Positions 1-10,803 of a DNA stretch of 64,000 nucleotides are shown here, in pieces. Numbering within the stretch: position 1 is the first letter of the stretch; each line of letters starts with the position of its first letter. The notes below the pieces were generated by a model. It saw only the letters and a program-made list of their open reading frames with translations. It searched no databases and was not told the DNA's origin. The stretch covers positions 1,302,001 through 1,366,000 of the forward strand of contig JAAXNY010000009.1 of the NCBI GenBank assembly GCA_013420905.1, written 5' to 3'. This stretch comes from Collybia mongolica. Its lineage: Eukaryota > Basidiomycota > Agaricomycetes > Agaricales > Clitocybaceae. The translations under genes and the position numbers were made by a program.

Positions 1-1515
1 CTCACGGTCGTCAGCGCCTACCTGATATCTGTCAGGTATTTCTACGAGATCTCTTTATCTGATTTCTCCCATGTCATGTATTCATAGCGTTGGTTCACAA
101 GACTTTTCGGTGATACTCGATACCGGATCATCAGATTTTGTATGTCTTTTCTGTGGACTATACCCCGTTCCTTGACTTGCACTCGTAGTGGATAGTCTCT
201 GCAGAATGTTCTACTTCAGACTGTGATGGCGTACAGAAATACTACGCAGCGCAATCGTCAACATCGTCCGTTTCTGAAAAAGCATTCAAGCTTTCCTATC
301 TTATGGGCTCAGTACTTGGAAATATCGGCTTCGAAACCGTGGATATAGGCCCTTTCTCGATATCTTCTCAAGTATTTGGTACGACCCCGCTTACAAAAAA
401 CGCCTTGCCCACAATCTGACAATGTATGTTCAACGTTCAGCACTCGCCAATAGCACTGTTGGCCTTGGTCTCTCCAACACGGGAAACTCTGGTATCCTTG
501 GCCTTTCTTTTCCCTCGATTGCCTCTATTTCTCTCTTGGATGGCGAAACACTCCTTGACAATATCTTCGCTAACTTCGAAGGACCCAATCGCTTCTTCGC
601 GTTTCAACTGGGACGGGGTATTGGTGTAGACGACGCAAATTCCTCATTCACATTTGGCAGACTGGATCCAAACATTACTGATAACCTATCGAGCTTTTCG
701 TTCACTCCTGTTTCTCAGGCTGGGGGAGGTTCATTTAACTATTGGAAATTGCCCTTACATTCTTTGGTCATAGACTCGGTCATATTTCCTCTGTCTCCTT
801 CTCTTGTTCGTGGGGCTCACAAACCGATTGCTGTCCTTGATACGGGAACCACTCTGATTTTAGGCCCAACCCCCGATGTTAACGCGTTTTGGCGTGTCGT
901 CAGCCAGGAAGGTGCCACGAGGAAGAATCCCATAACGAAAATGTGGGAGGTTCGATGCGACCGTGGGGTATCCGTGAGCTTCGTGTTAGGAGACTTTGGC
1001 AGTGAACGAGAATACCCGGTAGACCCTGGCGACATAAATTGGGAGGAAGGAGGATCTTCGAATGGTTGGTGCATGGGGGGCATCCAAGCGAACGACGGGG
1101 TATGATTGATCTTCCCTGTGTGGCTGCTCTGTTTAATTTATCCAATGCGCGACAGGTGAACTCCGGTGACTGGCTTCTCGGAGACGTCTTTCTTCGGGCA
1201 CGTACCCATATTCCATTGATTTCTACCTTCCTGACAGTTGGTGGACAGAACGTTTACGTTACTCATCACCTTGCTAACTCGACCGATCCGCCATTAATTG
1301 GCCTGCTCAATCTCACAAACCCGTTGGCTTCTATTCTCCAGTTTCGTGAGGAGCGTGGGCCTGATCAATCACTTCCCTCAACGCCTTGGATTCGGCAAGG
1401 AATTTCAAATACACAAGGGCCACGTACCGGCACAATCTATGCAATTTCCACGGTTTCTGGATTTGTCGGCGGCGCCATTCTAACTCTTATCGTTCGGATT
1501 AGGCGCAACCGGTGA
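1..1515 (+). CDS. Pepsin-like aspartic protease (A1), membrane-anchored, 5' truncated
   Basis: Secreted or surface endopeptidase of family A1. The gene enters from the left edge. Exons read as <1-35, 88-139, 189-378, 441-1099, 1156-1197 and 1249-1515. Both catalytic motifs are present: DTGSSDFW near 115-142 and AVLDTGTTL near 830-850, each with the Asp of one lobe. A WLLGDVFLR block lies near 1170-1197. The intron at 1198-1248 has a GC donor (cgg|GCACGT); it is 51 nt long and free of stops, so naive translation reads through it, but removing it joins GDVFLR directly to NVYVTH as the family expects. After a Ser/Pro/Thr-rich stretch the protein ends in a hydrophobic helix followed by RIRRNR, so it is probably a tail-anchored extracellular enzyme. 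Signal peptide and propeptide lie outside the window. No clue to the substrate. Confidence 0.9.
1198..1248 (+). other. GC-AG intron in the aspartic protease
   Basis: The 51-nt segment starts GCACGT and ends CAG, with a CTGAC branch-like motif near 1231. It keeps the frame and has no stop, so it would be missed by simple ORF calling. Removing it restores the conserved LRNVY junction of A1 proteases. Confidence 0.65.
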
Positions 1516-1986
1516 TCCCTCCGATTTTCTTTGTGCAACACACCACCTGGAGTACCAATGAACGTCACATATTCTGTGTGGGAATTCGTTGTCGTCATCA
1601 TCATTAGTCTTTTTTTAACGTCATTGGGTATCTATTGTAACGGGGTGCTTGTCCATGATACCAATGAATGTGTACTTATGGCTTGTGAATTATGTATAAG
1701 TGCCCCTGGTCAAATACAAAGGTAATTCTTAAATAAATAAAAAATTACGGAAAAGACCAATCTGATCTCAAATTGCATCGTCGACGCAACACACAGAACG
1801 CAATAAACCCATCACGCTGTAGGTCAACCTCCTTCCTCTTTTTGCCTTGAAACGTTTCTCATTCGAGTTAGATCGTGTATATATAGTCTGTAAGGTATCT
1901 GCCGAATTTCTACGGAGTCCGTTCGTACTGAAGATGTATAATAAGTGGACAGTCCTACACGAGGCATACGGCCGAATAACACCCCC
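1516..1986. other. Intergenic, 3' flanks of convergent genes
   Basis: Contains an A/T-rich stretch (aaataaataaaaaatt near 1729-1745) that may be the protease polyadenylation region. It separates the protease (+) from the zinc-ribbon gene (-). No coding signal seen. Confidence 0.5.
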
Positions 1987-2547
1987 CTATTTTCCGGATC
2001 CGTGATTGATATATGCAGGCGCGTAACCTGATTGATGTTGTTGTAGTTGATACCCTTGCACCGGAACAGGGCCTCTTGCAGCTACATTGCTAGCTTGCCT
2101 GAACCGCGTTCAGTCAGATACCACCACCCCGCGGTAGAGTAGAGTGGCTCACCCAGCATCGGCAGCAGCTGTGTACTGACAGATAGTACATATCCATATG
2201 TGCTTCTTGGAAAATGGAACAAGGGGAACCCAGAAGAGCTCGAACCAGGTAGTGCTCTTTGCATAAATGACTGATGCTAAACAGACTTCGTAGGCTATAT
2301 GAATACAAGAAAGTAGTATGAAATGCTTACCATTATGGCATCGAGGGCAAACTCGTGCGGTTTGTTGTTCTCCTTCGGGCTTCAGCTTGGTCGCACAACC
2401 AACTAGGCCCAGAAAGTCAAATGGGTCCAATTCAGAACAAAGCTGGCCATGACGTACAAAAAATGGGAAGACAAACTATTTTGGATGGGAATGTCAGACT
2501 CGATGGTAGTCTGGGCTCTAGGGTAATACTGAAAACTCACAGAACAT
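1987..2547 (-). CDS. Small zinc-ribbon protein (zinc_ribbon_15-like)
   Basis: A short fungal protein of about 95 residues. Read on the minus strand it starts with a 7-nt first exon (ATGTTCT, 2541-2547) followed by GTGAGT. Exon 2 resumes near 2407 to give MFFGCATKLKPEGEQQ, then ARVCPRCHN with the CPxCH half of a zinc ribbon. After an intron comes AKSTTWFELFWVPLVPF and WICTICQ, the second CxxC. The last exon gives a Gly/Gln/Tyr-rich tail ending GYAPAYINHGSGK and a stop at 1987-1989. The order CPRCHN, then a W/F-rich stretch with VPLVPF, then a second CxxC agrees with a small conserved basidiomycete family as I remember it. The function is unknown; zinc binding by four Cys is inferred. The first intron is about 130 nt and might hide another small exon. 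Confidence 0.72.
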
Positions 2548-4254
2548 GGTAGACGCTTAGTTCAAGCTTAAGGATTGGCAATGCCAAGAGTAAACCGATT
2601 TACTCCTCTGGCAGCGCATCCCGCAGCGATGGCTGTGCAAGGCGCGTGTGACTTGTTGTCAGTTGTTATTGACCCGAGTTCCTTGCTAATCTTATCTTAT
2701 CAAATTTTGATGGGACTTGCAGCTTAACGTTCAACCACTGAGCCAGCATAAAAGCTTGCTCAAGCTTCAGGATTTCAGAACCCTGCCAATGACGGTATGT
2801 TCAAGGCAATAATAGTTCCAAATCATCTGATCAGTCTTCGAACTTCTCCGGCTGACGCATATCCTTTATCTACAGAACGCCTGTGGACTTGATAGCTTAA
2901 TTGACCATAAAAATTTCAAGTAATGAAATCTCAGCTTCGGAAGCACGAGCAGAGTTTGGTCAAGACGAGAAGGCCTCCTCACGACATCTTATCTCCACAG
3001 GACTCCTATTGTTACTTCCTCCTGTCGGTGTGTTCTTGGAGTCCGGATGTGATCGCCGTCCGGAATCACAACTTCAAAAAATCGAAGTGCTTCTGCCATC
3101 TGCGCCTCAAAAGGCGAGCGCACCGAATCCCTTAAAAGAACTACTTCTCGTAAATTAAACCTTGATTATAGGTAATTTCCTCCAGTCGCGGAAAGTTATC
3201 AATCATGTGGTCAATGTCTCTTGAGTTTCTGTATTTCTTTCTCACTCAAACCAGACACGTGTACCGCCCGGGATAGCCTCTTTATCGTCGACTGAATGTA
3301 CGTCAAACTATAAAATTACCGTTTACATGTTTTCCTGATTAATCACTGGGTCACATCTTGGATTTATCATTATATGGTTAAATCGGGGATGCCTTCCATC
3401 CGGGCAACCCCGTCATATCTGAATCTCATGGAGCCTCTCCTTGCACCGCTGCCTAAGTGCGTTGATCTCCCTGTCCCCGGATCTTTCAGTGGGCAGCAGC
3501 ATATTTTTTCGCTCAAGTTGGGGCCAAGATTCGCATGCATTAGCTGATTTGGGCTGAATCGACCTTATCTGCCTCACGGAGCATGCCTTGCATTGTCATT
3601 TAAGGGCTCCAATTAACTAGAAGCTACAGAGAGGACCCAAGAATAATTGTACTTATTTCTCCTAATGGATTTCATCAGATTTCTCTCATCAACTCTCTGA
3701 CGTTGACTCAGGACTCGCGAAGCATCCGCATCTCTTCTGCATCCCAGTGGGATCACAAACCCACGATCGGCTTCGGACATTTCCCATCCCCCCCACCAGG
3801 CTCCGATCATGCATTCTACATCTGGTCAGTCAGCAGTAATTTATCTTTGCCCATCAGCGTCTAACCGTATCTTGCCCTACGCCACCCAACCTATCTTTCC
3901 ATCCCTGTCACGACATTGTTCCTCAGTGGCCATATTTTTTTTTCACCTGTGCTCCCTTCTTCGTCATGGGGTCCACCACCCTCTACGTTGAAAAAGCAAT
4001 TCCAGCTTGTAAGTATTGGATTACTCGGTGCTTAAAATCTTGGCACGGGGCGGAATGAGTTCCCTGGTATCTTCAGGGATGATTTCGATTATTACGATTC
4101 ATTACTGTGTTATGTGTAATACAATGGTAAGAGTCCTAAACGGGATATGATAATGCTATGCAAGGGAATAGTCTAGACTGCACATGGTGTACTAGTAGTT
4201 TGTGTGACATTGGAACAAGGAGATAGATGAGTGACAAAGAGATATACATTTGCT
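2548..4254. other. Gene-poor interval
   Basis: About 1.7 kb with only short overlapping ORFs (for example 2901-3158 in two frames) that lack conserved motifs. CT-rich tracts at 3800-3960 precede an ATG at 3966 followed by a GTAAGT donor, but no continuing exon was found. Probably the shared upstream region of the zinc-ribbon gene and the 3' flank of the transcription factor. Confidence 0.5.
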
Positions 4255-7200
4255 TCAATGATAATATCCATTACAGTCGTCGCCAAATTGGGGACAGCTG
4301 CTGATATCACTACTGGGATGCGCGATTGCTGCACCTGCAACAGTGAAGGCTCCCGGGTCCAGGTAGACAGATGAGGTAGGATGCATAGACGAGGCAGGAG
4401 CAGTGCGGGAATGGTAGCTAACCGCCGAGCTGTTGACCCCAGGTCCCGTCATCGGGGCACTGAAACTAAATTGGTCTAGGTCACCAGAAGCATGATAAAA
4501 GGAATCGTGCACATCCCCCTTGTAGGATATAGGCCCCGCCATACTGGCGAATATGGGTGAACCCCTGGAATTTACTCCTGTCCCAGTGCTTGTTGTTACG
4601 GATGTTGCTGTTCCGGGTGGGGTATACGTAGGCCAACCGTTCGCGCCATGGCCGTCAATAGTAGCAGACGTGTTGGGGGCGGACTCTGCACGGCGCGGGG
4701 ATCGTAACAGGTTGAGAGGAGGAAGAAGGGGACGGTCCTCGAGACTGGGCATCGACATGAAGGGGTGCGAGTCGGGATGCCCCTTACTATATGCAGAAGG
4801 GGCGGGATGATCAGAGTACCCAGCAGGTCCAGAGCGACCCAGGTCCTGGTGGGGGAGACGGTATCGGGAGTGCCGTCCCATTTTTCTGTTTTCCCAAACC
4901 ATTCGAACCGTCTCCTCCCGTTCTTCGCTTTTTGAGAAGGCCCACTTCATCGCAGAAAGAGCCGTCAAGCAGAGCGCAACGCCTTCTTCGGTACTGAAGA
5001 CGCGCTCATCCGGTTCGTCTGATCCGGGGTCGATTGTGTCACCTTCGACACCAGCGGCCAGAAATCCTGCAAAGAAACACCCGTCACGAATTAACCCAGC
5101 GTCCCATTCAAAGAGACCTGGTGCATCTAGGCCACGTTCTGCTCGGGTGAGATGGTATTTAATGATGTGAAGTATGGAGGGAAGAAGACTAAGGCATTTT
5201 CGAGTAGCGATGGAGTGTAAATGGTGAGGTGATAAGTAGGGGGACGAGTTGGAGGAGTGCGAAGAAGGGCGTGGAGAAGAGGCAGAAAGCATTGACGGAT
5301 TTGAATTATCAATCGATGGTGCATTGGACATGCATTGTTTCAGCGACTCTCGTATGATGTTATCTATGATGACGAGCTCTTATTGAATTTTTTGACGTGA
5401 AAAAGAAGCAAGTTTCACAGTACGTACGGCATTCAAAAATATATATCTTTCAAAAAGCTTTAGTCAACGAAAGTAAAGTAGAATAATCAATGCATTCACC
5501 TGCCATGCACTCACGAACCGTTCAGTGTCGAAAGATTCATGCTCCGCAGAGCCATTCCTTCGCATGATCTCAAATTCATGCCAACAGTGGTCAAGATCCT
5601 CCCAGATTTCCCTCATTCCGTGAGCATCGATAAGCCCGTGCTCCTCTGCTCGTCGAGTGGCCTTGGGACCAGTTAGTACGAGATGCACCTTCCGACAAAC
5701 AGCACTGATTTGAAGGGGGATTGAAAAGAGTTTAGTCGCTTCCACGAATGCTTGTGCAGACGAGTTTTGTTGGGATTTGAGGGAGTGGTTAGAATTGGAA
5801 GGCAGTGACCCATGGACTGACGTAGGAGAAGGAAGTCCCTGGGGATTGGACCCGTACGACATAGACGGGAGTGTGCGTTGAAAGGTCTCGAAGTCATCAT
5901 TGTTACTTAACAAGCAGGGGTTGTTAGTGATATATTATTTAATGAGAAGGGTACTCTTACAGGACGAGACGGCCGCCCTGCATGCCCGTCGAGATGCCTT
6001 CCTGCATATGAGCGTACCAGAAGATTCGTGCACGAACAACGGCATCATCAGACGCATTATTAAATGAAGGTGAAGGCTCGGAAGGAGAGAAGGCAAGGGT
6101 ACAGAGGGCCTGAGTTTGAGAAAGAGTGGCCTCGTACATTGCCAAACGCTCAAGTGGGTGGGCCTCTGCCCAACGGCAATTAGAACATAGCTTGAAGGGA
6201 GATTATTGTGGAGCAGTTACCTTCCATGAGAGGTAGGATCAGTAGCAAAAGGCGGACTCCGTCCCACGTTGGTCGTCGCATAACACCATGGAAGTCGACA
6301 AGTTCTAAAACTTCTCGGAGCATGGCCTCAGTGCTCTCTTTCTTCTCTTTCCGTTTTCGCTCAGGTGTCACTTCCTTGGTTTTCCTGTCGGGCCCTCCAT
6401 AATCGATACCTTTTTTATGGCTTCGGCCCGATCCACCTGAAGTTACGTCGGACTCGGGAGTAATGCTGGCGATCTCGTTCTCTGGCACGCCACGCTCGTC
6501 GACGCCGAATGAAGCAGCCCATATCACCAATATCATGGCAAGAAGGCCACCTTCATTACCCAACGAATGCACACCCTTGACATGTGCAAAGAAGCGTTCC
6601 GAAAATTCAGCAGGGTCAAGGACAGGCCCTTGAGAAGGAAGTCAACGGATGGACTATAAGTTTAGAAGGAAATATAGATACTTTGAATACAGAACCAGTG
6701 CCAAAAAGGCGAGGAAAAAAATTCCACCTGGAGCTGCGGTATGATGCTCGGGAGGCGCGTTGCGGGCATCGTTGACGAAGCCCCATCTGGGCCTATGACT
6801 TTACCATAAAGTGCTCTATATGATGTTTGTGCCGGCCGATATTATTAGATTGTAGGATGGACGTACTCGACTTGCTGCAAGCGGCGTCCGCGTCTAAGGA
6901 GTTTGACTGCTTTTACATCCGCAAACTCGTCACTGAGAACAATTCAATGAGAGAGGCGGCATAAGATGATGAGTGACTTGCACGCATTTAAGGCCTCGTT
7001 CTTTACAATTTGAACAAGCAGGATGAGGGGTGGTTGAAGTAAAAGGCAGATCTTTCAAATCACAGCGCACCCTGTGTAAGTGCACGTCAGAAGCATTGAA
7101 CTGGATTAGTAAATATGACGGTAGACACCTTCTCATACGACAGGCGCCACATGCAGAGAATTGCTGGCGAGAAGACTTTGGTTGACCCGCAGGCCTGCGT

Positions 7201-7271
7201 GTGTATGGAGGAGCACTTCTGGGATTAGTAGAGGATGAAGGGACTGAAGAGGAGTTACCCCTTGGGGACAT
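4255..7271 (-). CDS. Zn(II)2Cys6 transcription factor with fungal TF domain
   Basis: Nuclear DNA-binding regulator. The N-terminus is Ser/Pro/Arg-rich, then comes a binuclear zinc cluster: CGACRMRRVRC (C-x2-C-x6-C), a 15-residue loop, and CSNCKERGLKC (C-x2-C-x6-C). The cluster is interrupted by an intron after RMRR. Next is VDEFADVKAVKLLRRGRRLQQVE, a basic linker or coiled-coil start, then the middle-homology-type region with FFSSPFWHWF, LAMILVIWAASFGVDERG and VRARIFWYAHMQEGISTGMQGGR (5960-6570). The C-terminal 350 residues (4255-5331) are Ser/Pro/Gly-rich and probably an activation region. The intron at 6933-6981 uses a GC donor. Its target genes cannot be told from sequence; neighbours do not form an obvious pathway. 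Confidence 0.88.
6933..6981 (-). other. GC-AG intron in the Zn2Cys6 gene
   Basis: Read on the minus strand, the exon ends aaatgcgt, the intron is GCAAGT...TTCTCAG (49 nt), and the next exon starts t gac gag. Only this splice joins KCV to DEFADVKAVK in frame; the nearest GT alternatives shift the frame. Confidence 0.75.
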
Positions 7272-8497
7272 GGTTGAGAGGGATGAAGTCGGGCGAGAAA
7301 GAAAGGAAAGGGGGGGGAGTATGGAGTGATAGATGATTTATAGGACGGTGAGAGAAGGAATTACGAGAGAAGGGAGGGAAGAAATCGAAGGGAATTGAGG
7401 TCGACTTGGCAAATGCAGATAGGACGACTAAAGCGGATCTGAACAGAATTGGGGGAGATCTTACTTACATGTTACAACAAACTGTTGGCTCATATAAATC
7501 GAGTCTAGCTCAGGTAACTTATTTTTGTTTGCACGTCTTTTTCTCGAGGATCAACCCTGATGGATTTCTCTTCCCTCCTAAATAAAAAATAAAAAAATTC
7601 CCTCTCTTCTCTCCTCTCCGCCCAGCCAGTTTCGCATTCCCTTCCTGTCCTACTCTTCCCTCGGCGTAAACCGCTAACGACAGCTCTCTCTCATCTTTCA
7701 AAAAGAAATGTATCCGGAAATGGTCATACTCTTAATTACTCCTGTCACGGAGATGTCCCTTTTATGGCAGCCGGGTGCAATTCGCCGAATACGCGAGAAA
7801 TCCACTTTATTTCTATTTTGACGTCAACTCATTTTGATCAACTTTTTTTTTTTTTATCATCAAGAATCCCGGATACGACCCTCAATCTATCCTCCGAAAT
7901 TTCCTTCATCCCCACAACCCTTTTCCCTGCCTCCTTTCAGTAAGAACCATCCCACAGTTTGGCTCAGCTCCAAAACAAGCTTGGATCTTAAACCTTATCT
8001 CTCTCCTCTCCCAACTCTACCCATGACGGATTCGTAATTTGTTCTTGATAAATGACTTCTCGAGGGCGGGACAGCTGCCTTGGAAAGATCCAATTTTCAT
8101 GGCAAGCCGTCGTTAATTGTTGCGTTTCTTGCACTGCCTTAGCATCCCTACCCTCCACCGGCGGCGCATTTTCTAACCACCTTTCCTATTGTGGACTGGG
8201 CCGCAACGGTACAACTTGATCGACATGCACAGATATCGATGTTCGAAAAAGAACTTTTTTAAAAAAACCAGTAGGCTTGTATACGCCAGATACCCTTCAT
8301 CATGCTCCGACGCGGCCTCATTAGTTCTATCAAATTGGCGGTCATGCGCCTACCGTCTTCTACGTCCGTCAAAGCAGGCTTCTGACACGTCGCGCGCTGA
8401 TTAGAATCCCATTCTGTATGTAAGTACTTAGGCTCCTCGACACACCCAAAATACTTGAATCAGCAAAAAATCCCACCCTAGTGCCACAGCTCCTCAA
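7272..8497. other. Gene-poor interval, promoter of the Zn2Cys6 gene
   Basis: Upstream region of the transcription factor with long CT/GA-biased tracts (7290-7400, 7560-7720 and 7860-8030) and homopolymer T runs near 7843. A 28-codon reading frame (8302-8385, MLRRGLISSIKL...) is too short to call. No recognisable gene. Confidence 0.5.
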
Positions 8498-10000
8498 TCA
8501 CGATCGTTTGCCGCCACCGAGGCCGGCTCTCCTCAACGCTCTCCGCAATGCACCCGCCGTATGTTGGTCAGGGTTGAGCTTCCTATCTTTCGACATTTTT
8601 TCCAAATCGTCTCCGTACTTAGCCACTAGTCTTTTGAGGTAAGTCACTTCTCCAGTAGACGAGTGACGCGGACCGGCATTTGACATTGGTATTGACAACG
8701 TCGTGGAGTCATGGTGCACAACGGACGATATGCGTTCTAGTGCTATAAAAAAAAAACCGACACGATGTGCCGTAAGGAATCAGCAATTGATGATAAATGA
8801 AAGAAGTAAACCCATTATTGAGATGAAGAAAAGAAGCAAAGCAATATGGCAGCCAACGCCGTACCAACCGTGCGAATTCTTCAGCAAAAGAAATGAAAGA
8901 CATTCGCCATCGACGTCAGCGACAATAAAGTGCTGTGGAACATCAGAATGGTGGAAAGAGGGCACAAGTTCTGCATATTGAATATTGAATCGTCATTCAA
9001 GGTTCCCCACGAAGTTTCACAAGCCATCTCCAGCGATGCGTGCGCTCAAGCCAGCGTCCTCCTTTGGGATATCGAGATGGACGGGCATCATGTGCACCGG
9101 GCCTCGAAAACCCCTCCGAAAACACGACCAACGTCGATCTCGTAGGCGATATCGGGGGTTGCTAAGAGGCAGATAGCTTGTCATATCCCGTCACACCTCG
9201 GGGTAGTATCAACAGAAGGAGAAGAGAAAAACATCGACTTCAGATGTTTCATCGTTCGCCTAATTTTTCAAAGAGCTAGAGAAATAGGTGGGGCTCACCT
9301 CTCACTACACCCACATCACCAATATTCCCTTGAGCATTCTTACCACCCAGATCAGTAACCCACTTCCCGATTAGATCTACGTCCACTTCTGGTGCCAATG
9401 CCTCCATATCCTTCTCTATATCTTCTTCTGGTCCTTTTTCCAACTCCTCCGACATTTCTATTCGCAAAACATTTCCTTCACTATCTCGAATGATCTTTCC
9501 AAACCCCTTCGGAATACCGGATGTTTCAGGCAATGCTGGTGGGAGCAAGGTCTGAGGAACGGCTTGCGTGTAACGGTCATGATGCAATTGACTTTCAAGA
9601 GGTTCTACTCCACCAGAGGCTGAAGGATTAAGTGTGTGTATAAGACCAAGGGTAGTATAACTATGGGCAAGAGGCCAAGTTCAGGGTAAGTCACTTATAA
9701 TAGAAAAGGACAAAAATCAATAAACCCGCGTCCCAATGCAAAATATCGCACTGGAACACGATTTAAGATATGAACGGACTTTTGTTTGACAGTTTTCGTC
9801 TTGTCCCATGCATCCCGAAGAATTTTTGTCCCACGAATAGCTTGAAGTGGTTGTTCAGAGTTCAAAGTAAAATGGGCTTGAAAGACATTCCTAATTGACT
9901 TACGAGGCGTTTTCTTGAGGTTCCGCTTTGCGTGTCGGGAGTGCGACACTGGCTTGTGTGATGACGAACGCGATTTACGACGTTGCCGAGGGTTTGCCAT
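8498..10000 (-). CDS. NOP16: NOP16, nucleolar 60S ribosome biogenesis factor
   Basis: Nop16 is a nucleolar component of pre-60S particles. The N-terminus MANPRQRRKSRSSSHKPVS is strongly basic, as in the family. It is followed by IRGTKILRDAWDKTKTVKQ, YTTLGLIHTLNP, GIPKGFGKIIRDSEGNV and GKWVTDLGGK in order. The C-terminus is GEVTYLKRLVAKYGDDLEKM, then RDRKLNP-type KDRKLNPDQHTAGALRRALRR, the most conserved part. The last two exons are joined across an unusually long 556-nt intron (8743-9298): VVR|ALERISSVVHHDS is restored only by that splice. Start is the ATG at 9998-10000. The acidic stretch EELEKGPEEDIEKDMEAL lies mid-protein. Confidence 0.9.
8743..9298 (-). other. 556-nt intron of NOP16
   Basis: Donor GTGAGC at 9298 and acceptor TTTTTTATAG at 8743 (minus strand). 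The intron is about ten times longer than most introns in this window. It carries no convincing ORF. Ribosome-biogenesis genes often host snoRNAs, but the box-like motifs I found (ATGACGA and CTGA about 50 nt apart) are not good enough for a call. Confidence 0.7.
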
Positions 10001-10803
10001 TGGCAGTCGAGATTTTACTTTGATAGATAACGATGGGTGTTCGGAAAGATTTTTTTCATACTTAGGAACTTGTCCGTCACATGATGCAACAACAATTCCC
10101 TCCAGTGCTCCCCCCCCAGGAAAAAATTTAATTCCGTGGAGTGCGATGACCCGCTTTGCATATCGCCCAGCCTATATCAAGTGCAATTTCTTATTTTGAG
10201 GAATGTTCACGAGGATACATTCTCTCTGATTCACTCGATAGACTGTGGATGAACACATCGGATCACTCGGAAAACTTGCTACGTTCCCCGCTTGCCGACA
10301 CCAGTCTGTGCCACTGGTGCACCATCGCATACATCCTGGATTGGGGCAGGGATGGGGAGGAGCCGAACGTAACATACTGGAATAGATGGACAACCATCGC
10401 TGGCTACAATCACTCATGAAAGTGCCCTCCCAACGCCCTCATTTTCCTATTTGCCTCTCACCTGAACAATCCGCTCTCCCCGACTGTGTACCCGGTACTG
10501 CACTACAGCTAGATGAGGGATGCAAAATTGATGCCTCCAGGATCATAATTCAATTTATTGCGGTAGTACGGACAGCCACGCTCGAGGACAGCAACATGCA
10601 AGCCGATGTTCAGCGCTTGCGCGATGCGCAGTCAGAACTTCCAGATGGCATTATTCATTGACATTCTCTCAAAACCTCAAGAATGCTCCCCTGCCGTTGT
10701 TCTGAAGAAACTGACATGGCATTATCGCTTTATTTGCTGTAACGCTGTAGATATTACAGTTAAAATACAGTATCCTGAATGAAACTCAATAATATACTTG
10801 ACT
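10001..10803. other. Intergenic interval
   Basis: Upstream of NOP16 and downstream of the HAD gene. Overlapping reading frames at 10156-10661 show no family motif and overlap each other on both strands. Nothing else supported. Confidence 0.45.

Noticed and set aside
2901..3158. Two overlapping ORFs of 85 and 70 codons
   Set aside because: Same DNA in two frames, no motif; chance frames.
3966..4090. ATG followed by a GTAAGT donor after a CT-rich tract (MGSTTLYVEKAIPA)
   Set aside because: Resembles a gene start, but no second exon could be found before the transcription factor's stop.
8302..8385. 27-residue peptide MLRRGLISSIKL... with presequence-like character
   Set aside because: Too short; no splice partner or homology recognised.
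8930..9005. Box C/D snoRNA-like pattern in the NOP16 intron
   Set aside because: C box is off consensus, the terminal stem is displaced, and no rRNA guide was recognised; kept only as a possible reason for the long intron.
10156..10661. Overlapping ORFs on both strands
   Set aside because: Frames overlap, no recognisable motif, codon pattern not convincing.
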